NCBI RefSeq assembly: GCF_001039275.2
Contig: NZ_CP030117.1
Span: forward strand, 3,410,001 to 3,474,000
DNA: 64,000 nt
From: Brevibacillus brevis
Lineage (GTDB): Bacteria > Bacillota > Bacilli > Brevibacillales > Brevibacillaceae
Direction of reading: 5' to 3'
Part shown: positions 51,913 through 59,975 of the stretch, piece after piece
How the letters are laid out: each line of letters opens with the position of its first letter
How positions within the stretch are numbered: position 1 is the stretch's first letter
Translations under genes and position numbers: made by a program
The notes under the pieces: model-generated
What the model saw: the letters and a program-made list of their open reading frames with translations, nothing else
Database searches by the model: none
Told to the model about the DNA's origin: nothing

Positions 51913-52170
51913 TTACTCCACACTTACCAAAACGCGCTCCAACGCATCCAACGCCTGTTCCGCGTCCGCACCATCCGCAGTCAAGACAACCGATTGTCCT
52001 TTTGAAACAGCGAGGGACATGACGCCGATAATACTCTTGGCATTTACCTTCTTCTCATCCTTGTTCAATCCGATTTCACTGGAAAAGGAAGCTGCCACTT
52101 TCACAAACAAAGTAGCCGGACGCGCATGTAATCCCTGTGTTAACTGGACGATGACCTGTCTCTCTCTCAT
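51913..52170 (-). CDS. HPr family phosphocarrier protein, 85 aa
   Basis: With the ATG at 52170 (seven bases after AGGAGGTG), GLHARPAT places the phosphorylatable histidine exactly at position 15 and KSIIGVMSL places the regulatory serine at 46. Both PTS phosphorylation and HPr-kinase phosphorylation should therefore be possible, unlike Crh, which lacks His15. As the last gene of a catabolic operon it is probably a dedicated paralogue, with the general ptsH elsewhere. It may phosphorylate the PRD domains of the operon's regulator or the unassigned transport proteins. Confidence 0.92.
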   Translation of the reverse strand: MRERQVIVQLTQGLHARPATLFVKVAASFSSEIGLNKDEKKVNAKSIIGVMSLAVSKGQSVVLTADGADAEQALDALERVLVSVE

Positions 52171-52204
52171 TTGATTCACCTCCTGTCCCTTTCACGTAAA
52201 ATAA

Positions 52205-52927
52205 CTACAGGCCTTCTATAGCAGTCAGCAGTTCCTCTACTTGATCCAAACGAGTCAATCCCGTTTCCTTGTCGACGATCGATGTATAAATGTGCGGAAT
52301 GACCTGCTTTGCACCTGCGGCGAGGCATACCTCCACAATCGGGCGAATCGAAGCTGCATCGATCCCGCCAGTCGGCTCAAAAACAGGAATTCCGTAACGT
52401 ACGGCTGCTTCTGCCATCGCCTTGATTTCATTCAGCCTTTCCAGCCCATCTACCGGATAAAATTTGACGGAGTGTACGCCAATCTCCGCCAGCATCGCGG
52501 CGGCTGCATCGCAAGAGAGCCATTCAGACACTTTGTTGCTCATTGGTCCCGTAGTGATTTGAACCTTTCCTGATTGTCCACCGGGGGCAATCAATGCATT
52601 CACGATGGTATGTGTGTTGCCGACTGCCTGTAGCCCCCCGAGCGTATAACCTGCTGCCGGAAATACCTGATTGACGTGATCCGGTTGGGTCTGCACCGCG
52701 ACTTCTGCGACCTTTTTCCATTGAGTAGGATCACCTGCGCCCAGCCCTACGGACACTGGAACACCTGCTTGCTGATATTGTTCAACAGCGCTTATTGCTG
52801 CTTCTACGGACGCAAATCCTTTGACCAAGATCCCGATCAGAGCGCGGCCATCAGCCACGGAACATATTTGTTTTGCGTTTTCTACATCCCTTGCCAAAAC
52901 GTTTAAACGAATTTTTGGTGTGCCCAC
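52205..52927 (-). CDS. KDPG-type aldolase, DgaF family, 240 aa
   Basis: A TIM-barrel lyase: RLNVLARDVENAKQICSVAD, GVPVSVGLGAGDPTQWKKVA, HSVKFYPVDGLERLNEIKAM with the likely Schiff-base lysine in KFYPVDG, and GIPVFEPTGGIDAASIRPIV. In the D-glucosaminate pathway DgaF splits 2-keto-3-deoxygluconate-6-phosphate to pyruvate and glyceraldehyde-3-phosphate. It is five bases downstream of the DgaE-like gene. Confidence 0.88.
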   Translation of the reverse strand: MGTPKIRLNVLARDVENAKQICSVADGRALIGILVKGFASVEAAISAVEQYQQAGVPVSVGLGAGDPTQWKKVAEVAVQTQPDHVNQVFPAAGYTLGGLQAVGNTHTIVNALIAPGGQSGKVQITTGPMSNKVSEWLSCDAAAAMLAEIGVHSVKFYPVDGLERLNEIKAMAEAAVRYGIPVFEPTGGIDAASIRPIVEVCLAAGAKQVIPHIYTSIVDKETGLTRLDQVEELLTAIEGL

Positions 52928-52932
52928 GTTTG

Positions 52933-54048
52933 TTATTCTCCTTCACCCTGTTTTTGCAGCAGTTCCTTCATTCGCGCTGCGATGATGTGCTCTTGTCCCT
53001 CGTGAAACGGTCGTGGATCAAAGGCAATCACTCCCGTATTCACATAATGGTTGCGGGTAAAAATAGCTGGATTTCCTTGCTCCAGTTGGCGTGTAAGCTC
53101 CCGAGCCGTCATTCCCGTCACTCGTTCGTCAAGCTGAATTTGCACACGATAAATCGCCCGGCCTGCCTCATCCTGTACGATCACTGCTTTCACACCGGAC
53201 AAGCAGTTCAGTTCCCCTGCCAGCCACTCCACTCGTCTGCGCTGCTCGAGAACATTTTGTTTTTCAGGGTCGTACTGTCCAAGTGCTGCAAGTAAACCCG
53301 CAATCGCTTCCTTTCCTACCTTCATGGCACGACCGACACCTTTATATTGCGCGCGACATGCGGCAACCAGATCGGCACGACCTGTGATAAACCCAGACGT
53401 TGGTCCACCGATTGCTTTTCCGCCACTGTAGATGACCAGATCGGCACCCATCGCTATATAGCGCCGAAGATCTTCTTCCGCCGCTGCATCGACTATTACC
53501 GGAATTCCAAACTCCCTACCAAGTTGAAGCATTGCGTCTAACGACTGCATCCCTTTTTGAATCGCGTGGTGAGATTTGACAAAAAGCAGTGCTGCTGTCT
53601 GATCATCAATGGCTTCTCGCAAATGGTCTGCTTCTACGTGATTGGCATGCCCGACCTCTACGACTTTCCCACCGCCCAGTGCAATCATCTGTTGTACGGA
53701 AGCGCCGAAGTGAACCGCGTGTCCTTTTTGGATGATGATCTTGTTATTCAACCCTTCGGAAAAAGGAAGCCGCTCGATCAAACCCAACTGGCAACCAGCT
53801 ATGACTGCCGCTACACTAATGGCAATGCCTGCAGCTGCTCCCGAGGTAGGACAACCGTCTTCTGCTCCGGTCGCCTCTGCGATATGACGACCTGCCACAA
53901 TCATCAGCTCGCTGATTTCTACATAATCCATGGCGGCTTCTCCCATGGCCTGTGCAATAGAAGGATGGACGGCACTTGCACCCAGTGCCGTCATCTTACC
54001 GCTTGCATTAATGATTTGCTTCAACCCTAGCTGCTGATAGATTCCCAT
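52933..54048 (-). CDS. PLP-dependent ammonia-lyase, DgaE family, 371 aa
   Basis: A SelA-like fold-type I PLP enzyme: INASGKMTALGASAVHPSIA at the start, DAAAEEDLRRYIAMGADLVI and the PLP lysine in YSGGKAIGGPTSGF. DgaE removes ammonia from D-glucosaminate-6-phosphate to give the substrate for DgaF. The pairing with the aldolase supports an amino-sugar-acid phosphate as substrate. Confidence 0.88.
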   Translation of the reverse strand: MGIYQQLGLKQIINASGKMTALGASAVHPSIAQAMGEAAMDYVEISELMIVAGRHIAEATGAEDGCPTSGAAAGIAISVAAVIAGCQLGLIERLPFSEGLNNKIIIQKGHAVHFGASVQQMIALGGGKVVEVGHANHVEADHLREAIDDQTAALLFVKSHHAIQKGMQSLDAMLQLGREFGIPVIVDAAAEEDLRRYIAMGADLVIYSGGKAIGGPTSGFITGRADLVAACRAQYKGVGRAMKVGKEAIAGLLAALGQYDPEKQNVLEQRRRVEWLAGELNCLSGVKAVIVQDEAGRAIYRVQIQLDERVTGMTARELTRQLEQGNPAIFTRNHYVNTGVIAFDPRPFHEGQEHIIAARMKELLQKQGEGE

Positions 54049-54088
54049 GGTTTGCCCGCCCTTCCTGTGAAAACTTTTCTCTCTATCC

Positions 54089-54739
54089 TCATTGTGTCGG
54101 GATCGGGAAAATGGCGCCGAGGATCATGGCTCCGATAATCGCACCACCCGCAATCGGTTTGTTGTAATAGTAGAAAATCGCTGCTCCTGCTGTTGCGCCG
54201 AGTCCGACTGGAATTGAAGCCATAATCGCAGAAATAACAATCAATGGACCTAAGTAACGACCTGCTGCGTTTCCAGCCCCCATCATGACATCCGCTCCAA
54301 AGGTGGAGTTCGATGCGTTGATCGTGTACTTCCGAATCATAATAATCACGGTACCAATGATCAAACCCAAGAGTGCACCTGTCGCCAGCGCCAAAGGGAA
54401 GGAAGTCAACGGAGCTGTAAAGCCTGCTCCCAACATCAACGCTGGAACGCCAATCCCGATACCCGTTTGCAACGAGCCGCCAATATCGAGAATCCCAACA
54501 AGCGGTCCCTCCAGAATGCGGGCGAACAAAAAGCTCGCACCAAACGCGGCAGCCGCACCGTATCCACCCCCTTTGATCCCAGCCTCCAGCATCGCAACGA
54601 TGGCAATATCGTTAAAAGCACCGACATGATACACATAGTAAAGATGAGTACCCGCAAAGATTCCTGAAGACAAGCACGCAACAAAGAGGGGAAATGCCCA
54701 TTCTGAATACCAAAATCCTTTTGCCTGCAATTCACCCAT
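54089..54739 (-). CDS. DUF4310 family membrane protein, 216 aa
   Basis: Six or so membrane helices rich in Gly and Ala (FPLFVACLSSGIFAGTHLYY, GFTAPLTSFPLALATGALLG, LGPLIVISAIMASIPVGLGA). It is always found, to my knowledge, beside DUF4311 and DUF4312. It overlaps the DUF4311 gene by one base. Together they could be the membrane channel of the operon's transporter. No biochemical role is known to me. Confidence 0.85.
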   Translation of the reverse strand: MGELQAKGFWYSEWAFPLFVACLSSGIFAGTHLYYVYHVGAFNDIAIVAMLEAGIKGGGYGAAAAFGASFLFARILEGPLVGILDIGGSLQTGIGIGVPALMLGAGFTAPLTSFPLALATGALLGLIIGTVIIMIRKYTINASNSTFGADVMMGAGNAAGRYLGPLIVISAIMASIPVGLGATAGAAIFYYYNKPIAGGAIIGAMILGAIFPIPTQ

Positions 54740-55527
54740 TACTTTTTCACCACCGATCCGAATGTTTCGTGAAGCTCAATCAGCCACTGTGGAATTTCAA
54801 CATACATACTTTTCAAGAGCGCGACATCAAAACCACGGAAGAAGCCGCTGAATACAAACAAGAGAATGACTGCAATAAACATGGATTTCGTAATTTTGTT
54901 CCATCCACTATCCTCTAAGCCTTTACCGATCAAAATACCCAAGACGATTCCAGGTACCGCATTCCCCATGACCAAGTGCGACAAACCGCCCAAAACCGTT
55001 CCCCAAATCCCTGTCCGTTTGCCTGCATCCATCGCCGCCATCCAGAACACAATCGGCATGATCGGGTTGATCAACCAGTTCGCAGCCGGAACCAGTACCT
55101 TCGTTGCGACGAGCTGCATCGATTCGGGAATCGCCGTTGCTGTGGAATTCAACAAGGTGACCACAACGACACCGACTGCTGCTCCGGCAATCGCCATTTG
55201 CTTTGGATTGTGCAACGTCTCTGCGACATTCTTGTTGCGCCAGAGCAACACGGCCGCTGCCCAGTTCGGAATGACGCGATGATCCACATCTTGCGTCAAC
55301 GCACCGGCACCGACAACAGACGCCCATGAGTTAAACAAAAAGCCAAGCCCAAATGAAAAGTGGGAAATGGGATCGCCCGCACATGCGTTCAGCTCTCCAA
55401 AAGTCCGGAATGCTCCCATCCCTTGGACATTGGGTGCATGAAACATCCTCGCCGCCCCTGCACCAACACCGAAGCCGACCAATGCCCCGATGACGATCGA
55501 CTTCAATACAATCATCAACGTAACCAT
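54739..55527 (-). CDS. DUF4311 family membrane protein, 262 aa
   Basis: IVLKSIVIGALVGFGVGAGA begins a multi-helix protein with conserved polar loops (GELNACAGDPISHFSFGLGF, LTQDVDHRVIPNWAAAVLLW, LGGLSHLVMGNAVPGIVLGI). Charged and His/Asp residues inside hydrophobic segments suggest a substrate path. Stop and start overlap with DUF4310. Probably one half of a two-subunit permease. Confidence 0.85.
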   Translation of the reverse strand: MVTLMIVLKSIVIGALVGFGVGAGAARMFHAPNVQGMGAFRTFGELNACAGDPISHFSFGLGFLFNSWASVVGAGALTQDVDHRVIPNWAAAVLLWRNKNVAETLHNPKQMAIAGAAVGVVVVTLLNSTATAIPESMQLVATKVLVPAANWLINPIMPIVFWMAAMDAGKRTGIWGTVLGGLSHLVMGNAVPGIVLGILIGKGLEDSGWNKITKSMFIAVILLFVFSGFFRGFDVALLKSMYVEIPQWLIELHETFGSVVKK

Positions 55528-55548
55528 GAACCTACCCCCTGTCTGCTT

Positions 55549-55887
55549 CTATCGCTGACGAGCCAACTGCCCTATACCCGCAGTCTGCTCGGTCTGCTGC
55601 TGAAATGTTATGTTTTCTACCTGGACCAGCCCCAACCTCACTTGAATATCTACGGTAATGTCATACCGCGTCCGTTTGCGTGGGAAGAACAATCCAAAAA
55701 ATCGCTCATGCTTCACTGTCTCTGTCGCAGATACAATGGAAACGCCTACAGGTTCGATTCGCACGACCAAATCACTCGTCTGTCTCGCCACTACATGCTT
55801 GATTTGGGAGAAAATCTTGTTGAAGGCTCCCTCCTTCGTATCGCCACTGCCGGATAATCGCAAGGTTTGCGTCGTCTCCGTGTACAT
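55549..55887 (-). CDS. DUF4312 family protein, 112 aa
   Basis: A soluble protein: TQTLRLSGSGDTKEGAFNKI, FSQIKHVVARQTSDLVVRIE, ERFFGLFFPRKRTRYDITVD. The repeat-free alpha-beta fold with basic patch FFPRKRTR could dock on the membrane proteins. Lies three bases downstream of the SFCGS gene. Function unknown. Confidence 0.85.
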   Translation of the reverse strand: MYTETTQTLRLSGSGDTKEGAFNKIFSQIKHVVARQTSDLVVRIEPVGVSIVSATETVKHERFFGLFFPRKRTRYDITVDIQVRLGLVQVENITFQQQTEQTAGIGQLARQR

Positions 55888-55890
55888 GGA

Positions 55891-56259
55891 TTACTTCCCT
55901 CCCAGCTTAATGTATTCTTCCACCATGCGTCTGCCCAGCTCTTCTGTATCCATGAAGCCAAAGCCGATCACTTTTTTGCCGCTACGCAAGGCAGTAATAC
56001 CAGCATCTACGGAGCGCAAGCCGTACTCGACCGGAAAACCATACTTGGTCTTGGCAGTCAGTGCCCCAGCCCCACCACTTCCGCAAAAGGACAGCCCGAG
56101 GTCTGCACTTTCACTGACCATGACATCTCCTACCTTCATATCAGCGCCAACACCTGGAATGACGATCGCGGTCCCGCCAGCAGCTTCGATTCCTTTTGCG
56201 ATGTTCTGTCCTTTTCCAAGACGATCACCAATCACGATTTTTACCTTAGACATAGACAT
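55891..56259 (-). CDS. SFCGS-family glycine-rich protein, 122 aa
   Basis: KVKIVIGDRLGKGQNIAKGI, ADLGLSFCGSGGAGALTAKT with the signature Cys near residue 59, and GFGFMDTEELGRRMVEEYIK. A Rossmann-like alpha-beta protein with an exposed cysteine in a Gly loop, which is reminiscent of the phosphocysteine loop of PTS EIIB proteins, although I see no homology. ATG behind GGAGGGC. Confidence 0.85.
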   Translation of the reverse strand: MSMSKVKIVIGDRLGKGQNIAKGIEAAGGTAIVIPGVGADMKVGDVMVSESADLGLSFCGSGGAGALTAKTKYGFPVEYGLRSVDAGITALRSGKKVIGFGFMDTEELGRRMVEEYIKLGGK

Positions 56260-56285
56260 GCCCTCCTTTTTTTCATAGCAATGTT

Positions 56286-56657
56286 TTACAATGGCCCCAT
56301 CTGCATGGCACGGATGGCTTCAAAATGAACCGCTAACAGAAACGCTTCTGTATCATCTGCCTGCCACGCACTCTTCTCTTCCGAAAGAACTTTGTGCGAG
56401 AGCGTAACCATATCGGGATGAATTTCGGCGAATAACTCCGCTTCAATCACGGGCAGCCTTTCACCGTTTGTCATCCGTCGTACAAATGCCAGTACATGAG
56501 CTCCGATGGCTAGCCAGCGATCTCGCGGTATATGAATCTCCATGAGGCGGAACTCCTCCTCAATTTTTTGGAGAATTTGCTTTGTTTCAGAAATTTCAGA
56601 TAAATAATCTGATTTTGTCTCAGTCAGTTCCTTGAGGATGTCATCAATCATTTGCAT
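56286..56657 (-). CDS. Small stand-alone PRD domain protein, 123 aa
   Basis: DILKELTETKSDYLSEISET opens a helical protein; RWLAIGAHVLAFVRRMTNGE with the conserved PRD histidine and LFAEIHPDMVTLSHKVL. PRDs are normally phosphorylated by HPr or EII on histidine. A free PRD beside an HPr-like protein is unusual. Start overlaps the amidohydrolase end by ten bases. Confidence 0.75.
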   Translation of the reverse strand: MQMIDDILKELTETKSDYLSEISETKQILQKIEEEFRLMEIHIPRDRWLAIGAHVLAFVRRMTNGERLPVIEAELFAEIHPDMVTLSHKVLSEEKSAWQADDTEAFLLAVHFEAIRAMQMGPL

Positions 56658-57793
56658 GTCAGTACCTTTCCCGAAGTAATCGCTTGATAAGCCACTACTC
56701 TTTCCTTTGTCTCCACCGTTTCTTGTTCACTGTCGGTCAAAATTGTCGGCTCTTTTTTTATCTGCAATATGGATACGTCCGCGCATGCTCCTACTTTCAA
56801 CGTCCCGATCTCGTTTTCTAGCCCAAGAATTCGTGCGGGCGCAAGCGTACTCGCCGCAATCACATCGTCGAGCGAGTAGCCCATGGCGAGAAACTTCGTA
56901 AGTGTGTGCGTCAAGCTGTGCACTGGACCATCAACGTTGCGCTGGTGAACATCTGTGCTAATGACATGTGGCATAATACCTTGGGCCTGCGCATGACGCA
57001 GTGTTTGAAAACTAAAGCTCGCTTCGCCGTGCCCGATATCGAGTAAAACTCCCCTCTCCAATGCGTCTTGCGCCTCTGGAATCAACTCGCCTCGTTCGTC
57101 GAACATTCCTCCTTTTTTCCCGTGAAACGCATGTGTCACCACGTCTCCTCGGTCTAGTAGAGGCAATATTTCCGTGAGTTTTGGCGGAGCGTTTCCAATG
57201 TGCACCATCATCGGTACACCCGCTTCTCTCGCCGCTTCCTTGGCTATGAGTAAAGGTTGTATCCCGTTTTTCTTGACGACAGAACCGCTCATGCGGGCTT
57301 TTATCCCTCGTAATAGCGGTTGTTTTCTTATGAGGGCTGCGGCTTCTCTCGGGGTTAACCGCGACATGTCTGCGAGCTCCCCGCCGCCTGTGCACAAGCC
57401 ATCCCCTGAAATGTTCAGAAATGCCAGAACACGAGTAACAGAAGGATCCACGGCTTCTTCAAGAAAAGCATCAAATGACCAGAGCCCGACACTGCCAGCA
57501 TCTACTACAGTTGTCACTCCTTGCTCGACCCCGACCCGATCCGCGGCTACGCCCAAGCTCGTCTTTGTCGGAAAAACGTGAGCGTGCAGATCGATCAGAC
57601 CAGGTGTCACCACATATCCTTCTGCATCGATCGTCTCCTTGCCCTCCAGATTCATCCCTTGATCATCGGTTGTCTTCCCTTTCTCATACAACCCAACGAT
57701 CCGCCCTTCCCGAATGGCAAGATCATAGTGCCCGTTCAGGTTCTGGGAAGGATCAATGACCCGTCCGTTGTGTATGAGTAGATCCACTTTCAC
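56648..57793 (-). CDS. Amidohydrolase/deacetylase-type metallohydrolase, 381 aa
   Basis: Metal ligands: HxH in LIDLHAHVFP, carboxylated-lysine region GIKARMSGSVVKKNGIQP, His in GDVVTHAFHGKKGG and the Asp in STDVHQRNVDG. Similar to dihydroorotase and N-acyl-amino-sugar deacetylases; it may remove an acyl group from the imported sugar before DgaE. GTG start at 57793, overlapping the regulator gene by 41 bases. Confidence 0.87.
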   Translation of the reverse strand: MKVDLLIHNGRVIDPSQNLNGHYDLAIREGRIVGLYEKGKTTDDQGMNLEGKETIDAEGYVVTPGLIDLHAHVFPTKTSLGVAADRVGVEQGVTTVVDAGSVGLWSFDAFLEEAVDPSVTRVLAFLNISGDGLCTGGGELADMSRLTPREAAALIRKQPLLRGIKARMSGSVVKKNGIQPLLIAKEAAREAGVPMMVHIGNAPPKLTEILPLLDRGDVVTHAFHGKKGGMFDERGELIPEAQDALERGVLLDIGHGEASFSFQTLRHAQAQGIMPHVISTDVHQRNVDGPVHSLTHTLTKFLAMGYSLDDVIAASTLAPARILGLENEIGTLKVGACADVSILQIKKEPTILTDSEQETVETKERVVAYQAITSGKVLTCK

Positions 57794-59723
57794 TCTCTAC
57801 CGTCCCCTTTCCTGAAAAATAGCGCATAATAGCCGTCACTTCACTAGGCGGAACCTGGAGGTTGGCCTCAGCCATCAATTGATTCAGCTTTTCACGCCAT
57901 GCCTTCCATTCTTTCGATTCTGCCTCAGCCGACGATTCCCACTCCTCCTGATAGGGTGATCCAAAAGCCAGTCGATTCACCATCAGCAGCAGGTGCAGCG
58001 AAAGTCCGCTCGCCGTTTGTTCCGTTACGTACTCCCGAAAGGCAGTCACGATTTTTTGACTGATCTCATACCCTTTGCAGATAACATCCTGGGACAGCCT
58101 CTCCACCACGGGTAAATCTGATGGATTGAGATCAGCAGTCAGCGTGGGAAACCAAGCTTCCTTGCGAGAATTCACAGCCTGCTGTCGATTTCCATCCTCC
58201 ACTTGCAACGCTTCCAGACAGTTCTGAATCTGGTTGATATCTTGGCGTGTTGGAAGAGGACTGACAATCACAACTGGCACCTCGGCTTTAATCGGCAAGA
58301 CACTGATAATGACATCTACGCGACGACTCGCCAAATACTTCTCTACCTCTGTGCTGGAACACAGACCTACGACCCGAAGTGAACGCAATTCGCTTTCCAG
58401 GTACGTTTTCAAAAACCGTGAAGTCCCTCTGCCTGTTCCGCAAACGACGAGCGCATCTGCCTTTTTCTGCTCCAGCCATCGATCATAACCTGCTTGGAAA
58501 TGCAGGACAAAGTAAGCAATGTCTGCATCAAGCCAGTAGACCCCGCGATGCCAAAACACTTCTTCGCAAGAGCGTTTAACAGCATCAAACATGCGTGCGT
58601 ATGAACGGCGAATCTCCTCCGTCAGTGGATTCGCAAAAAGGACGCCCTGACGATAACGGTTCAAACTGTCATCCAGATGAGCAAATAGCAGTCTGACCAG
58701 CTCCTGATCCTCGTACAACGGTGCCAGCATGCGGCTGCTAACCGCTTCCGTCAGCTCCTTGGTTGCCTGGAAAACATCCAAGACAATCCTCCCTGCACGT
58801 GCCTCTCTTGGCACCTGTTCAGTCCCTAGCAGCGGAAGGCACGCATACGCAATCTCGTGTTCGGGAATATCGACGTTCAATCGCTGACATAATGCTCGAA
58901 CCTCGTGTGAAAACAGCTCGTATCCACTCCAATGCCTCGCTTCTCCCATCTCGGCATCATCCGCAGTGACCAATTGGCCCCGTTGTACACGATGGACGAC
59001 AATGCATAGGCGAATCAATAAACTAATCAGGGCTCGGTCTGCCAGCGTCTCGGCAGCAGCATTCATCCATGCTTTGATGCTGTAAATGATCTCTCCTAAC
59101 TCTGTCCGGCTGATCAGCCATTTCTCCAATAACGGACCTGTTCTCGCTTCTTGTCCATTTTCTAAAAACATCCCTTGTACCATCCGATACATGTCGATTC
59201 CATCCAACAGATCGTGAATCAAGTTTTCGAGAGCATAACGCTTGTGCCGCTCACTCCCGTCCACGCGTACACCGTACCTTTGCTTCGTGACGAGCTCGAG
59301 ACGCCAGCCGTCGAGCAGCTTTTCCGCGTCCTTAACATCTGCCACGACGGTATTGCGACTGACTCCCATGTGATCAGCCAAATCGTTCATCCGCTGATAC
59401 CCTTCTGACAGCAGAAGAATGAACAAAAAATGCTTGACCCGATCCTTTTGCGGCAGAATGAGTGTCTTGCTGTCATTACTTTGCAAATTTTCCTTCAAAG
59501 CATTTCGATGCTCTTGTTCTTCCGTGATCCACAGCCCTTTATTCGGTTGAGAATGGAGGATGACATTTCGTTCCTTTAGCCATTGCCTGACGTTATCCAG
59601 ATCGTACTTCACGGTACGTTCGCTTACCTGAAAATCGCGCGCGACATCCTTGATTTTCAGCGGATAGTAGCTGTCGAGTATCACCTTCAGTAATGCATGG
59701 GAACGTGTGGTTAAAAAGACCAT
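57753..59723 (-). CDS. PRD-containing transcriptional regulator (BglG/MtlR-type), 656 aa
   Basis: Two N-terminal helix-turn-helix units (VARDFQVSERTVKYDLDNVR and LADHMGVSRNTVVADVKDAE), two PRD domains (about residues 190-390; histidines in LCIVVHRVQRGQL and YFVLHFQAGYD), an EIIB-like domain with the phosphorylatable Cys in ALVVCGTGRGTSRF (about 430), and an extra C-terminal helical part. Such activators are switched by HPr- and EII-dependent phosphorylation. It is the first gene of the operon and follows a cre-like site. Confidence 0.9.
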   Translation of the reverse strand: MVFLTTRSHALLKVILDSYYPLKIKDVARDFQVSERTVKYDLDNVRQWLKERNVILHSQPNKGLWITEEQEHRNALKENLQSNDSKTLILPQKDRVKHFLFILLLSEGYQRMNDLADHMGVSRNTVVADVKDAEKLLDGWRLELVTKQRYGVRVDGSERHKRYALENLIHDLLDGIDMYRMVQGMFLENGQEARTGPLLEKWLISRTELGEIIYSIKAWMNAAAETLADRALISLLIRLCIVVHRVQRGQLVTADDAEMGEARHWSGYELFSHEVRALCQRLNVDIPEHEIAYACLPLLGTEQVPREARAGRIVLDVFQATKELTEAVSSRMLAPLYEDQELVRLLFAHLDDSLNRYRQGVLFANPLTEEIRRSYARMFDAVKRSCEEVFWHRGVYWLDADIAYFVLHFQAGYDRWLEQKKADALVVCGTGRGTSRFLKTYLESELRSLRVVGLCSSTEVEKYLASRRVDVIISVLPIKAEVPVVIVSPLPTRQDINQIQNCLEALQVEDGNRQQAVNSRKEAWFPTLTADLNPSDLPVVERLSQDVICKGYEISQKIVTAFREYVTEQTASGLSLHLLLMVNRLAFGSPYQEEWESSAEAESKEWKAWREKLNQLMAEANLQVPPSEVTAIMRYFSGKGTVESESGSTHTQRTGH

Positions 59724-59771
59724 TCCTTTCTCCTTTCCATAAAAAGCTGTGTCCTTGCTTGAGATTCATTA

Positions 59772-59786
59772 TAGAAAACGCTTTCT
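59772..59786. promoter_or_regulatory. Probable cre (CcpA-binding) site
   Basis: TAGAAAACGCTTTCT matches the cre consensus WTGNAANCGNWNNCW with one mismatch, about 50 bases before the regulator start. Catabolite repression of the operon by CcpA/HPr-Ser46-P is implied. The rest of 59724-59924 holds only a second hairpin (AAAAAGATG with CATCTCTTTTT). Confidence 0.55.
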
Positions 59787-59924
59787 CGGTGGTAAAGAAC
59801 GATTCCTTTCCCCATCAATCGTGCAATTTTTGCAATTATCAGTTCAATTCGACAACAATGAAAAAGATGACCCCGGATTAAAACAAGGAGCCATCTCTTT
59901 TTCATCACTTACTTGACATCATTA

Positions 59925-59958
59925 CAAAAAAAGGTCCGCAACGAAAGGTTACGGACCT
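59925..59958 (-). terminator. Terminator after the UbiD gene
   Basis: AGGTCCG (59932-59938) pairs with CGGACCT (59952-59958); the minus strand continues with seven T. Confidence 0.8.
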
Positions 59959-59975
59959 CTTCTAGTAGGAGGTGC

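Noticed and set aside
54923..55329. Long Arg-rich frames on both strands inside the DUF4311 gene
   Set aside because: Out-of-frame readings of GC-rich membrane-protein codons, without starts behind ribosome binding sites.
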